Assembly: GCA_030068145.1 (NCBI GenBank)
Contig: JAPJBO010001018.1
Coordinates: 1 to 64,000 of the forward strand
Source of the DNA: Diplonema papillatum
Lineage: Eukaryota; Euglenozoa; Diplonemea; Diplonemida; Diplonemidae
Direction of reading: 5' to 3'
DNA length: 64,000 nucleotides
Made by a program: the position numbers and the translations under genes. Below, one piece after another: positions 19,214-29,660 of this stretch. Numbering within the stretch: the stretch's first letter is position 1; the number at the start of each line of letters is the position of its first letter. The notes below the pieces were generated by a model. The model worked only from the letters and a program-made list of their open reading frames with translations, was not told the origin of the DNA and searched no databases.

Positions 19214-20128
19214 ATGCCACCAAAGAAGCTACAGCGTGTGGATCCAAAGAAGGAGGGGATTCCCCGGGACATCGCAAGCATGTTCGGGCTCGCATCTCGG
19301 CAAACAGGACGGCAGACCAACGTCCCGAAAGAGGGGACAAACACGGAGTACGAGCGGTGGACAAAGGAGTCGTACTCAGAAGTTGAGAAGGCCAACTCCC
19401 TGCACGACTTTCTGCACGAAAATCACCCGACCTACTTCCTTTGCGATGTCGTGATAAACCGCGCAACTGAAGGTTTAGCAGGCTTTACCCGCGTGACACC
19501 CCAGACAGTCCAGGCCTATCATGCCGAAGTGGCCACGCCCTACGTTAACGGGCTAATCTCTGACCTTCGTTCGGGTTTGAAGAGCAACCTGGGTGTCATG
19601 GAGGGATTCAGCCTTTTTGACCTGAGTGGGCCTGTGGCTGGAAACCAACCTGAGGCGGTCAGACTTGTTGATATTCTTGTCGCCCATTACGGCGAGGAAA
19701 AGGTCCGACCAACCCAGGAAGGCAGATCCGCACGTTCTCCTCCCTTTCTCAATGCCCGCTTCATTGCAGATTTCAGGAATGAGGTTTTTCCCCGAGCCGA
19801 CGACGAGCACAGATCTGTTCTCGAGGAGCTCAAAACTGTTGCAAACACACTGACTCGCTACAGCTATACCGCAGCCCTAAAGCTGTTTCTCATGGATGTC
19901 ACACTGACCTCTCTGTACCCGTGCACAAGCCTCCTCATGAACGCGGCCCTTTCGACACCTCTCGGAACGGCATCGGTTGAAAGACTGTTCAGTTTGATGA
20001 AGCTGATCAAAACGAGGCAAAGGTGGCATACAGCATGCAGTCAGGGATTTATACGCCGGTCTAGATGGGCGGGTCACCCGTCCATCCTCAAAAAAAAAAA
20101 AAACCCACGGGCTGGCGGGTGTGGGTAG
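19214..20128 (+). pseudogene. hAT-like transposase, short form (N-terminus joined to dimerisation domain)
   Basis: A 304-codon frame starting MPPKKLQRVDPKKEG. It ends with a hAT-type dimerisation motif (STPLGTASVERLFSLMKLIKTR) and then runs into low-complexity sequence (Lys run). Full-length hAT transposases of this type are about 600-800 residues. The DNA-binding front and much of the RNase H-like core are not seen, so this looks like an internally deleted derivative. The true gene would end near 20030, before the poly-A run. It lies in sense orientation inside the ABCB intron. Confidence 0.6.
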
Positions 20129-21189
20129 GCTACCACAGCAGTCATAGGGGGTCATGGGGGGGCCCATAGGGGGTCCATAGGGGGTCCCAGGGGGGTCATA
20201 GGGGGGGGGGGGGGCAGCGCTCTTGTTAAGGATCAGCCACTTTGGCCGGATGGCCGGATAAACCAGACCCCCCCCCCCCCCCTCTACAGTGCAGTTGCCT
20301 TGGAGGCTGGGTGGTCAAATTCTCGAAGGTGAAATGGTCAAAATTCCCTGCCAAAAGTGGGCCCACAAAAATTTTCCAAAGTGTGGTATTTGGGGTATTT
20401 GGGGCAAAAAGAATTTTTTTTTCTGACCGCCCACCGTGGTGACCACCTTAGAGTGTGACAGGTAGCGTCTCCCCCCTCCACAGTGAAAATAGCCTGAGGG
20501 GGGGGGGAGGTCAGCCGGCTGATGGATGGATGGATGGTTCTTAACAAGATGCCTGGGGGGGGTCATGGAGGCGAGCAAGCGGCCCAACCCGGCGTCAACC
20601 TCACGCGCCCTTTGCCGGACAACTGCTGGTTCTCCCACCTCTCTGCTGCCCCCTCCACCCTCTGGAACATCTGGCTCGGAATCTATACACGGTGCGCAGT
20701 GATGCACGGTGATGCACAGTGATCCACGCTAGTGCGGTGTGCACAGTGACACGATAGCGCATGGTGGTGCATAGTGATCCACAGTGGAGGACAGTGGTGG
20801 CACTAATTTTCGGGCCCTCAACGACTTTGCAGGGCTGGCTGGGGTGGCTGGACAGGCTGGACCACCACTGGGGGGGGGGGGGTCTGGGGGGTCGACAAAC
20901 ACGTGCTCGGCACCCCGGTGCAAAAGACGGGTACCCGTCCATCTACATGGACTATTGCTCTAGGCCGAAATCCCCTTATAAATCCCTGCATGCAGTTGCA
21001 GCAAAAAAAAAAAAAACACGCCCAGACCGGAACTCAGGATTTTTTTGAAGCCCCGTATGAACCCCTGCTTTTTGAAAATGGCAAAAAAAAAAAAACCGGA
21101 AAAAAAATGGGTTTTTTGAATTTTAAAAGGGATAATTAGCTTATAGCCACCAAGAAACTTTTTATTTAGCCTATAGCCACAAAAAACTT
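20129..21189. other. Intron sequence with G-runs and short repeats, no gene
   Basis: Bases 20135-20215 hold repeated CATAGGGGGTC words, reading like a diverged 11-bp satellite. About 20690-20790 holds repeated GTGATGCACAGTGATCCAC words. Long G or C homopolymers occur at 20200-20215, 20268-20282 and 20871-20882. Bases 21069-21129 match the interior of the CATGCAGGGTC MITE family (TTTTTGAAAATGGC then A-run then GGGTTTTTTGAATTTTAAAA) and are a truncated copy. Confidence 0.5.
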
Positions 21190-21420
21190 TTTATTGGGAA
21201 AAATAAATTCCCTCTGGTGGAAATGGCTTGCGGAGCGTGACGATAAATTTCGTTTATTTTTGGCAGGATTCCTTTGTGTTTACACAGGCCGGAAAAATAA
21301 ACGAGTTTATTTTTGGAATTTATTTCGTGTGGCAGCATTTATTTTGTGCCACCAGCCATTTTCAGGTGAAAAAAGTAAACGAAATTTATTTTGTATCGCG
21401 AAAAAAATAAACTTTATTTC
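21190..21420 (+). repeat. Inverted repeat, left arm, rich in AATAAA words
   Basis: Blocks such as AAATGGCTTGCGGAGCGTGA, CAGGATTCCTTTGTGTTTACACAGGCCGG and AAATAAATTCCCTCTGGTGG reappear in inverted orientation at about 25925-26095. A further block (ATTTATTCGGCAATAATTTCC, about 21890-21915) is a direct match to 26095-26118. The pair encloses about 4.5 kb of the intron. Confidence 0.65.
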
Positions 21421-22254
21421 TGCGTGGGGGTTATACAGAGAAATCTGTAGGGGAGACCCCTCGCAAAAATTTTTTTCTCCCTGTGGTGAGTGAAATCGCG
21501 TGTTTTGAGCTCGTTTTGAGCCGAATTCATTGGTGTCTCATCCTCGGTGCTCAAAGGCCTGTGAAGAAAACCCCCTCCAGCCCAGTAAGTGTCAGATGAA
21601 GTTCACCGCCAGCGAACTCACCCATGCTGAATTCCAGGTCCAAGTGCGTAGAAAACTTGTACCTATTCAGTGTGCTTGAGTCTCGTTGCAAGAACATCTG
21701 TGGGTCTGCCTGAGCACACTGGATTCCAGCTGTCTGAGTTCATCTGCTGATCGCCTGCTGTGCATGTGCAAGCGGCCGAGCACTCGCGTTGCAAACTAAC
21801 ACCACATCAACCCGCGACTTATCAAAATTTCACGCCGTCCAAGCAACGATGTTTTGTTTCCACCCTCGGGAATTTAGTGTTCCCAATAAAATCATTTATT
21901 CGGCAATAATTTCCGCCAATTTGGAGAAGCAGCAGCCAGATTGAGTTTTCCATCACACCCAGTAATCAGTCACTGGAGGATCGTTTGCTATCCTGAAGCT
22001 CACAGGCTGACAGGATTTTGAAACTAAAAGAGATGTCGCTCACCGCATTTGGTTTTAGTGGTAGCACTGTGGTCGACACTGTGCTAACATATGACACTAC
22101 TGTGTGGGACACAGCTTGCTTCAGCAATCCATGCTTTCCCACGCGCAGCGTGGGAAAAAATTTTTTCTGGCCATATCAAAGATTTTTTAACCGGGATTTT
22201 TCAGAATTTCGGGGATTAGAATAACCCCTGAACATGGGCCAAAAAAAAAAAAAA

Positions 22255-22345
22255 AAAACCGCCTATGGTGTGGTCGGTGTAGCCAGGGGGAACTACGGGG
22301 GAACTACGGGGAACTGACCTTGGGGTGTCTTTTTTTTTTTTGTAG
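22255..22345 (+). repeat. Inverted repeat, inner left arm (GGGGGAACTACGGGG)
   Basis: GTGTGGTCGGTGTAGCCAGGGGGAACTACGGGGGAACTACGG.. ending in a T-run recurs inverted at 25823-25910 (A-run, GACACCCC.., ACTACGGGGGAACTACGGGG, CCGACCACACC). Together with the outer arms it indicates a composite foldback unit of about 4.9 kb (21190-26135) inside the intron. Confidence 0.65.
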
Positions 22346-23426
22346 TGGACTTTTTCAAACGCCACGCACCGGCGCCAAACCGGGAGCTTTGGAGTGAGCA
22401 AAACGGTTCCTCTTGCTTGGGCTTTCCACAGAAGGGCCAAGCCTCTTTAAAATTGGAGCCGGGGGTGGTGCTTTCGTGGCGCCGTGACATGAAGGATTCG
22501 TTGGAAAGTAGACTCGAACGCTATCGTAGGACTCGCAGAAGTCGGTTGGCTCACGCTTGCAGGAACCTACGTAAAGCTCGCTACCGGGCCCCTTTCAACG
22601 TTCCCCAGAGGACTGAAGGAAAAGCTCAGTTGCTAGGGCATGCAGTTTATCAAGAAGTAACTTCTTATCAGCTTCCCTTCCATGCAGACACAAGTTGGAC
22701 TCAAGCACATCCTTTCGTCTATCACCGGACTCTTGATTGCGTGGTGCCATTACTATCTGTGGGCTGTCCAAGATATCCTGCAGATCTCGATCAGGCCTCT
22801 GCCACCCGTCACGACTAACGCGATTGTTTTCAAGGACCAGTACAAGCACGCAATGGTCACCCGAAGCATGCCATTCAAGGCTAATGTTGTTGTGGGCAAA
22901 CTGCTCTACGATCTCTGGAACAGAAGGATGCAGAGCCCGAAGAACCCAAGGCTTTGTCGTGTCCGAAGTCTCCCTCTCGCCAGCGAAAGAAGCAAACAAG
23001 CCAGCGCCTCTCCTTGCGCGCCATTCCGACACTCCAATCCCTCTTGGGTTTGGGCAAGAAGGTGATCCGCAATCACGTTCAGAAGCCCAGGTGGCGTTTG
23101 CATCAGCTCCTACTCTGGGAGAAACCGGAAGCTCTCCGGTGCATTCCAAGTCGTCGGAAAGGCCAGTCGACGGCTGTATGCAAGCGGGCGGAGGTCCTGG
23201 GACTGCGAAGGCGCGACTACCCCACAAGAAGGACTCACTGTCTCTCTGTTCTGCCCCTGCGGCCATAGCCGTCTTATCCTCGGCCAAGCACCACTTTCTC
23301 CTCCTGCAACGCAACCTTGCCTTCAGCCAGCCATGATGACTGTCACTCTGGTTATCAACCTTACTCCTCGCTCGGGTTGCCGTCTTCGACCGCGACGGCC
23401 TCTGATAGTTTGGGTTAGAATGCAAA
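22346..23426. other. Unassigned sequence within the intron
   Basis: Several overlapping open frames run on both strands, the longest on the - strand at 22595-23425 (276 codons) and on the + strand at 22345-22818 and 22737-23336. None shows a motif I recognise. The + strand frame contains a basic stretch (RLERYRRTRRSRLAHACRNL) that could come from a retroelement. I see no evidence for an exon. Confidence 0.3.
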
Positions 23427-24662
23427 TATCACGGTTGTGAAACGAATGGATTATTGTACATTATTGTATTTCCCCCGCCGACCAAGAATTATTGTATTTT
23501 TATTGTACATTATTGTACATTATTGTATATTATTGTACGATTATTGTACATTATTGTACACGCAGTGGTGCAGGGGGTAAGGCGTGTGGAAGGTTCACGA
23601 CAGGTTTTACACGGAATGACCCGATGAACTCGACAGACTTCCGAACATGGTGTCTTTGTCATGGGTGTTCGAGCGCAAAAAGACAGCGTTGCAGTTCAAG
23701 AGGGTGCAGATGCAGCAGGTGCCATATCATGGGCTACCAGAAAAAGCGACAAGCATTCGGAAAGGCAGTTGCCACGACAGGTGTCTTGGCGAGGAGGACG
23801 TCTTGGTGGATCTTCACTTCGACAATCTTCACTTCGGACTCAGTTCAGTCCGGAAATTGAAGTGAAGGTTTCCCGAGGTGAAGACCCTTGATACAGACGT
23901 TTGCTTCAAAACGACGTTTTCAGGGTCGAACGCAGCAGGGAAGTGAAATACATCGCATTTTGTTCTTTCTCGTTTCCCCGACCGAGCATGCTCTCCAGGG
24001 AGTGAACGGAAATACTGCCCCTTTCATTCAGATCATCTGCGGCAATTGAGCGCAGCGAGATAGCTGTCAGAAGCTTCCCGCAACGGAATATACATCTCTG
24101 CAAACTAACCTTTTGAATTGGGTGGTAAATCCAGGTGCGCCTGATGCGCCTAAAAGAGGTTATGGAGTACGCGCATTTTTGGTAAATGCTCGGACTGTGT
24201 ATTCCAGTCTTCAACATCTGGGAAAGCCTTTTCGAGTTTGCTGTTCTGCTCAGTCCTTTCTCGATCTCGCAGTTGTTTAACTGCACTGGGCAGTTTCTTG
24301 TTGCGGCCCAGTTTGCTCGTTGACCTTTTCGTGGAGTTTCTTCCCTTCTGCAGGAGTTTGGCCTCAGAACCGTGGGCCATGTGTTCTATTTGCAGAAAAG
24401 GGAGGCAGTTCCCGTCATTTCTAGGATATCAGAAGAGTGCCTGATTGCTGCTGGAGCATCAGCATCGCTGGGACTGCAGTCGTACAATAATGTATTGTAT
24501 ATTATTGTAAATTATTGTACATTCTTGTACATTCTTGTACATTATTGTAAATTATTGTAAATTATTGTATTATTGTACAGTATTGTATACAATAATATAC
24601 GAAAATCTGTACAATAAAAATACAATAAAATACAATAAACGATTCGTATCACAACCGTGATA
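23427..24662. mobile_element. 1.24-kb TIR element with ATTGTA-rich arms
   Basis: Inverted ends TATCACGGTTGTGA (23427) and its complement (to 24662) continue into CGAATGG / CGATTCG. Just inside, both ends carry low-complexity arrays of ATTATTGTACATT-like words (23445-23565 and 24483-24640). The middle has short frames without recognisable motifs. The right end joins directly the CGCCACAGATT 3' terminus of the reversed LINE-like copy. I found no target duplication. Confidence 0.65.
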
Positions 24663-25600
24663 ATCTGTGGCGATTTGCGGTGTCGCGGTTATCTCTTCGT
24701 ACGTGATGTGTCATGCTTTTTTTGCCTCTTTAGCTCGACTTGATCGTCGCGCTCAGGCGCGCGTTTGGTGCCTCGCTTCTTCTTCGATTGCTCGTCCGGT
24801 TCATCGGTTGCTGCACCGGCGCTTTCATACGCCGCACTTCACTTTCTGGTGCTCGTGGCACTCCCGCTCACTCCACTTTTCGTGTTCCGTAGCGTTGAAC
24901 ACCGCCCATCTCGCCGCACGCTCCGCCCTTCCACCTCCGTACGTAGGGAAAAGATCCATCCCCCACGCCTCGCCGCTGAGCTCGTGCCGTCGTCAGCTGT
25001 GTCTCGAGCACTTCCATCGTCTCCGTACCACCACGGAAGATCGGCCTCATCTCGTACCCCGTGAGGCACGGCGGGGCTCCCACCGTTCTCAGCGACCCTA
25101 TCTTCTCCAGTTTCCTGTCTGGCAGAAGCGGTCCGTCGCCCGTTTCGCTCCAGCGCATCCCCGACGGGTTTTAAAAGTTTTGCGAGTACCCTCGCACACA
25201 TGCTCAACGGTGTCCCGTCCGTCGTCGCTACGACACTGCCCGGAAGATCCAGTTCGGTGCACACTTCAAAGTCGACGGCGAGCTCCACCATCGAGACGTC
25301 ACCCGCCACCGACCAGCACATCCCATCCAGCCAATACTGCAGCGCCCGGAACCACCTCTCTCCTCCGACCGCCGCGAAGGTCTCCGGTCTCGCTTTGAAA
25401 CCCGGCCGGCGCGGGGCCTCTGATAGAACATTTCCCGCTCTCCTTACCGCAGCTGATCCTGTCACTACCTGTCAAACCGTGACTCCCAGTCTGTCCTTCC
25501 TTCTCATCCTATTCCTTCCTCTTCGGGGCACGCATAGCACATGGCGCTCTGCGCAAGTTGGGGCCGTAATACTGCACCTTTGTAGCTCTTCCGCCCCCCC
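24663..25600 (-). pseudogene. LINE-like element 3' end, copy 2, reversed and internally deleted
   Basis: On the - strand it contains WFRALQYWLDGMCWSVAGD, then VSMVELAVDFEVCTEL, then KLEKIGSLRTVG and EMRPIFRGGTETMEVLETQL. These correspond to the front of the copy at 15053-16260. After about 130 bp more it jumps to the last 100 bp of that copy (DELKRRKHDTS region), so the Cys/His modules are deleted. The WxxALxxWL..ELAxDFE type of segment is, from memory, seen at the C-terminal side of RT in some protist non-LTR elements. I hold that as likely, not proven. Several frame changes make it non-functional. Confidence 0.5.
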
Positions 25601-25822
25601 TTCGCCAGGGCCGACTGCAGAAAGTGGTCGCCACAAAGGAATTACTCCCCGAAATTCACCGATTTTGGCCTGGACCAGGTGGCTTGTCTCCTGGGGTCTT
25701 TGATTTTGATCCGCTCGAATAACCCGAAACTGTCCTTATTTTGTGACGAAAAAGTGCAAAGTAGCTTAGAAACGCTCTCCAGGACCCAAAGCTGCATCCC
25801 TGAAGCACTCGGCAAAAAAACA

Positions 25823-26135
25823 AGAAACGAAAAAAAAAAAGACACCCCCCCCCCATGTTGAACTACGGGGGAACTACGGGGAACTGGCCCACCGACCACA
25901 CCAGCCTACCCTTATTTGTTTCGACTGAAAATAGCTGGCGGCGCAAAATAAATTCCGAGATCGGAGAAAATAAATTCGTTTATCTGTCCGGCCTGTGCAA
26001 ACACAACGGAATCCTGTCAAAAAATAAACGAAATTTATCGTCACGCTCCGCAAGCCATCTCCACCAGAGGGAATTTATTTTTCCCAATATAATCATTTAT
26101 TCGGCAATAATTTCCGCCAATTTTGCCTCGGTGTC
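25823..26135 (-). repeat. Right arms of the intron foldback unit
   Basis: Reverse-orientation partners of 22255-22345 (at 25823-25910) and of 21190-21420 (at about 25925-26095), followed by ATTTATTCGGCAATAATTTCC (26095-26118). The match is imperfect, with many small changes, so the arms are old or not under homogenisation. Confidence 0.6.
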
Positions 26136-27707
26136 GGGTTTAGTCCCGAGGGAGGCCCGAGGGGGGGTTTGCAACCCCGAGCCACGAGCGGGTCCGTTTT
26201 TTTTATGGATTCGCCATTCGCCAAAAATCGCCTAAAATAGATTAATTCGTCCATAAATTACAAATCCACAAATTAGCTGACCACAAATTATAGGACCAAA
26301 GCAACAAGTCACTGGCCATGCTATGGACAGGAAAGGGCTCGGCGAGAAGAACACACAGCGACCGGTCAGTTCAATAACTACTGTCCAATCAGGGTTGAAG
26401 CCGTAAGTAAGCCCTGCCCACAGTCCATCGATGGACCAGTCAGAGGTACTTTTGACAAGAACATCCTCCTCTATCGGAAACAAGCATTTGCTTTTGTGTG
26501 ACTGTTCAAAAATTTCCGCGCCTGCGGCGCAGGCATAATTTGCATCTGTCTCTGCGGTGGGTGGTCGGGGCATAGCTAGTTCCCTGTCCCCAAGAAGGTC
26601 GAGTGCCTGTCCAAGAGCCTGGACAGGAAATATTAATTCTGAGCCCCTCCAAAAAATAAAATAATTCGTCCATAAATTGCATGGCCATAAAATAGAATTC
26701 CGCAAATGAAAGGGCCATCAATTGTCAGGGTGTACAAAGCCTTCAGGCCATAAAACGTCCAGATGCGCAAAACACCCGTTTTTGGCCAAAATCACGTCTC
26801 TGTATTATGCACTGAAAGTTGCTCGCCAAAATAAAAAATGGAAAATGTAGATATTAAGAAAATGCAACCCCCCGCCATACCCAAGCCTCTACGGTCAACC
26901 GGAGACTTTAAAATACCGACCTTCTAATCCACAAATAACGCTAAAATGTAAATAATAAGAGATTTTGTAAATATTAAGAACATTTTGTAAATATTAAGAG
27001 AATGCAAATATTAGAAAAATGTAAATATTAAGCGACGGGGGGGTTTAGTAGGGTGCCTTGCGGATGTGCTGCGTACTGATATATCACAAAGCCAGGCGTG
27101 CATAGGCGTGGTCCACGCCGCGAAGTCGTTGGCGTGAGCCTCGATGGAGCAGATCTTGGTTGTAGGAGCGAATGTTCAATGGAGAACATCGAAGGCCGCA
27201 AGAGCAAAGCTGCCACTGACGAGCTTGCTCGGACGTGCAGGATTGCCGAAAGAGAATGCGTGCGGATGCAGAGATCCGAAGTGGTGTTACATTGACGATC
27301 CTGTTGACCATGTCCACAGGCCCCGGATGCAGCCATCTCTTTTTGAAGGAAGAATTGACCTTCGAAACGCTTCACGTGGGGGCAGCGTTAACTCTCCTGG
27401 AAAGCTGCACTTTCTTCGTGTAGTAGGGTGTCTTGTGGATGTGCATGGAAAACCAGGGAGATCTCATTCTCTTGCATCGGCCGTGCTGTTAACCGCGACG
27501 CCTCCACGTGGAAAAAGCATCCTGCAAAAATACACACACGCGTGCACCATTACTACCACAAGTAAGATACGCACATCAACATATCCGATACCTTTAAAGA
27601 ACCCTTTCGACAATGATCACCCCGAGACTCTAAACCCCCGGATCCTCAAGCCTAACAATCAGTCTAGAAATAGGGAAGTGCTGCGGCCAAAGGCACGAAA
27701 TCCACAG
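26136..27707. other. A/T-rich end of the intron with short repeats
   Basis: Words of the type AATTCGTCCATAAATT occur twice (about 26243 and 26660). About 26946-27035 repeats TGTAAATATTAAGA-like words. Two related phrases, TAGTAGGGTGCCTTGCGGATGTGC (about 27047) and TAGTAGGGTGTCTTGTGGATGTGC (about 27421), form a degenerate direct repeat. ACCCCCGGATCCTCAAGC (27636-27653) recurs with changes at 36645 and 62325. No exon seen before 27708. Confidence 0.45.
26875..26946 (+). repeat. 72-bp exact repeat, copy 1 (partner 31579-31650)
   Basis: Seventy-two bases starting CCATACCCAAGCCTCTACGG and ending AATAACGCTAAAA are identical at 31579-31650, while the flanks differ on both sides. In a landscape where other repeats differ by several percent, exact identity 4.7 kb apart is notable. 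One copy is inside the ABCB intron, the other downstream of the gene. Confidence 0.85.
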
Positions 27708-29660
27708 GGCCACTATGCTGCGTTGTGGAACGCGCAGAACCGCGTGTCGTCGGAGGCGAACGGGAAGGACGCCGCCGCTGAAACAGGGGTGAAGGTCGCC
27801 GACGAGGACGAGCGCGCGCCGGTGCAGGCGAAGACCGCCGAAGAGCTGGAGCTGGAGAAGAAGCAGAAGATGGAGGAGAAGATCAAGAAGAAGACCAGCC
27901 TCGCCCGCGTCGCCCGCCTGGCCGCCCCGTGGTACCCGTGGCTGATCCCCGGATTCCTCGGAGCCTTGGTTTCCGGCGCGATCTACCCTGTGTACGCTCT
28001 GTTTTTTTCGGATGCCCTGGATGTCCTTTCCGGCGTGCTTGCCGACACCCGAGACAGATCCGACATTACATTGTCCATCATCCTGTTCTTCGTCATAGCA
28101 GGGGCGGCCTTCGTCAGCAACTTGATGCTGAACGGCGCTTTCGGCTACATCGGCGCGCAGCTGACCGCGAAGCTGCGGAAGATGCTCTTCGCGCACTACC
28201 TCAAGCAGGACATATCGTTCTTCGACGTTCCCGACCACGAGAGCGGCGCGCTCGCCGCCGCACTCAGTGGGCACACCGAAGCGATCCACAACCTCTTCGG
28301 CGTCAACCTCGGCATGCTCATTCGGATTCTGACCAATTTCGGCGTCGGGCTCGCGATCGCCTTCGTCTACCAGTGGAAGGTCACCCTCGTTGTCCTCGCC
28401 CTTGCCCCTGTCATGGTCATCGCTGGGTACATGAACATGCTGATCATGTCTTCATCCTTCGGCGGCGGCGAAAGCAACACCGCTCGGGTCGCGAGCGAGG
28501 CCATAACGAACATCAAAACCGTCATCAGCTTCAACGGGCAGCCGGTCATGCTGGAGGTGTTCTCCCAGGCGGGCGACGCGCAGATCCGGGTGAAGATCAA
28601 GCGCGCCCTGGGGCAAGGGATCGCGTACGGGGTCAGCCAGTTCTTCATGTTCGCGGTGTTCGGCGTCGCGTTCTGGTACGGAGGGAAGTTGATCACCGAA
28701 GGGGAAGCAGACTTCAAGGACATCACCACCGCCATCATGGAGGTCGTCATGGCTTCCATGGGCGCCGGCGAGGCTGTCGGGATGCAAGGCCCGTCAGTCG
28801 ACGCGCGCGAAGCTGCTGCCACTGTGTTCGAGATGCTCGACACGCCGCCACAAGCCGACCAAATGGCGACCACCGGCAAGACCGACTGCATCACGAACGG
28901 GACCATCAAGTTCACCGACGTCACCTTCGCGTACCCAACGCGCCCGAACATCCAAGTCCTCAAGAACTTCTCCCTGACCATCCAACCGAAACCCAGCGGC
29001 ATGCAAGTCGGCCTCATCGGCTCTACCGGTTCTGGGAAGTCAACCGTCATGCAGATCCTCCAACGATTCTACAGCCTCAAAGACTGCGGAACAGGAACTG
29101 TATCCGTGGATGGCATCGATCTGAGCTCGATCAACCTTCAATACTGGAGGTCGTTGGTGGGTGTCGTGTCTCAGGAGCCGATGCTTTTCGCAATGTCTGT
29201 CCTCGACAACATCCGATTGGGCAAACCCGATGCGACGATGGAAGAGGTGCGGGAAGCTTGCAAGCTCGCCCACATCAGCGCTGAGATCGAGAAGCTTCCG
29301 CAAGGGTACGAAACCAACGTGGGTGCACGAGGCTCGATGCTTTCGGGTGGACAGAAGCAGCGGGTTGCCATCGCGCGGGCAGTCGTGAAGAACCCGAAGT
29401 TGCTGCTCCTCGACGAAGCGACGAGCGCTCTCGACAACACGAGTGAAGGCGAAGTGCAGAAAGCGCTGGACCACATCATCGAGACGCAGTCGATGACCAC
29501 CGTCACCATCGCCCACAAGCTCACAGCGGTCCAGGCCGCCGACCAAATCACGGTCCTCGACCGCGGCAACCTCATCGAGCAAGGCACCCACGAGGAGCTC
29601 ATGAAGATCCCCAACGGTGACTACAAGAGTCGCTACCTGCTGTTCCACTCCCTTGAGTGA
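27708..29660 (+). CDS. ABCB/P-glycoprotein-type ABC exporter, exon 2 (linker, TMD2 and NBD2)
   Basis: Second half of the exporter, in phase with exon 1 (residues 762-1411). It starts GHYAALWNAQ, then a charged linker rich in Lys/Glu, TMD2 with helices such as LIPGFLGALVSGAIYPVYALFF and ILFFVIAGAAFVSNLMLNGAFGYIGA, and NBD2. NBD2 has Walker A GSTGSGKST (from residue 1199), Q-loop SQEPM, signature LSGGQKQR (from 1306), Walker B LLLLDEATSALD (D1330, E1331) and H-loop IAHKL. NBD2 has no insertion, unlike NBD1. All ATPase motifs in both NBDs are intact, so two active sites are expected. Family knowledge says such proteins export hydrophobic compounds, lipids or drugs across the plasma membrane or organelle membranes. 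The substrate here is unknown. The stop is TGA at 29658. Confidence 0.95.
   Translation, partial: GHYAALWNAQNRVSSEANGKDAAAETGVKVADEDERAPVQAKTAEELELEKKQKMEEKIKKKTSLARVARLAAPWYPWLIPGFLGALVSGAIYPVYALFFSDALDVLSGVLADTRDRSDITLSIILFFVIAGAAFVSNLMLNGAFGYIGAQLTAKLRKMLFAHYLKQDISFFDVPDHESGALAAALSGHTEAIHNLFGVNLGMLIRILTNFGVGLAIAFVYQWKVTLVVLALAPVMVIAGYMNMLIMSSSFGGGESNTARVASEAITNIKTVISFNGQPVMLEVFSQAGDAQIRVKIKRALGQGIAYGVSQFFMFAVFGVAFWYGGKLITEGEADFKDITTAIMEVVMASMGAGEAVGMQGPSVDAREAAATVFEMLDTPPQADQMATTGKTDCITNGTIKFTDVTFAYPTRPNIQVLKNFSLTIQPKPSGMQVGLIGSTGSGKSTVMQILQRFYSLKDCGTGTVSVDGIDLSSINLQYWRSLVGVVSQEPMLFAMSVLDNIRLGKPDATMEEVREACKLAHISAEIEKLPQGYETNVGARGSMLSGGQKQRVAIARAVVKNPKLLLLDEATSALDNTSEGEVQKALDHIIETQSMTTVTIAHKLTAVQAADQITVLDRGNLIEQGTHEELMKIPNGDYKSRYLLFHSLE

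Larger units (their letters stand above)
18890..27707 (+). other. 8818-bp phase-0 intron of the ABCB gene, filled with mobile DNA
   Basis: The donor is GAG|GTATGC and the acceptor is TCCACAG|GGC. Joining the exons gives ..ELLAKE-GHYAALWNAQ.., the exact junction sequence found at the end of NBD1 in P-glycoproteins (LLAKxGxYxxLWNAQ), so the splice sites are well supported. The intron contains a deleted hAT copy, MITE scraps, inverted-repeat flanks, a 1.2-kb TIR element, a reversed LINE-like end and A/T-rich repeats. No coding exon between the two was recognised. Confidence 0.85.

Noticed and set aside
22595-23425. A 276-codon gene on the - strand in the intron
   Set aside because: Overlapping frames on the + strand are equally long, composition is Arg/Ser/Pro-rich as in random GC-rich DNA, and no motif is visible.
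24839-25465. Host gene on the - strand with an ELAVDFE motif
   Set aside because: It shares its front with the element at 15053-16260 and the common 3' end, and is interrupted by frame changes, so it is treated as a mobile-element relic.
27144-27707. N-terminal extension of the second ABC half (starting MEQILVVGAN..)
   Set aside because: The open frame runs upstream of the acceptor by chance. The conserved junction GHYAALWNAQ begins exactly after the CAG acceptor, and upstream sequence has no similarity to ABC proteins.
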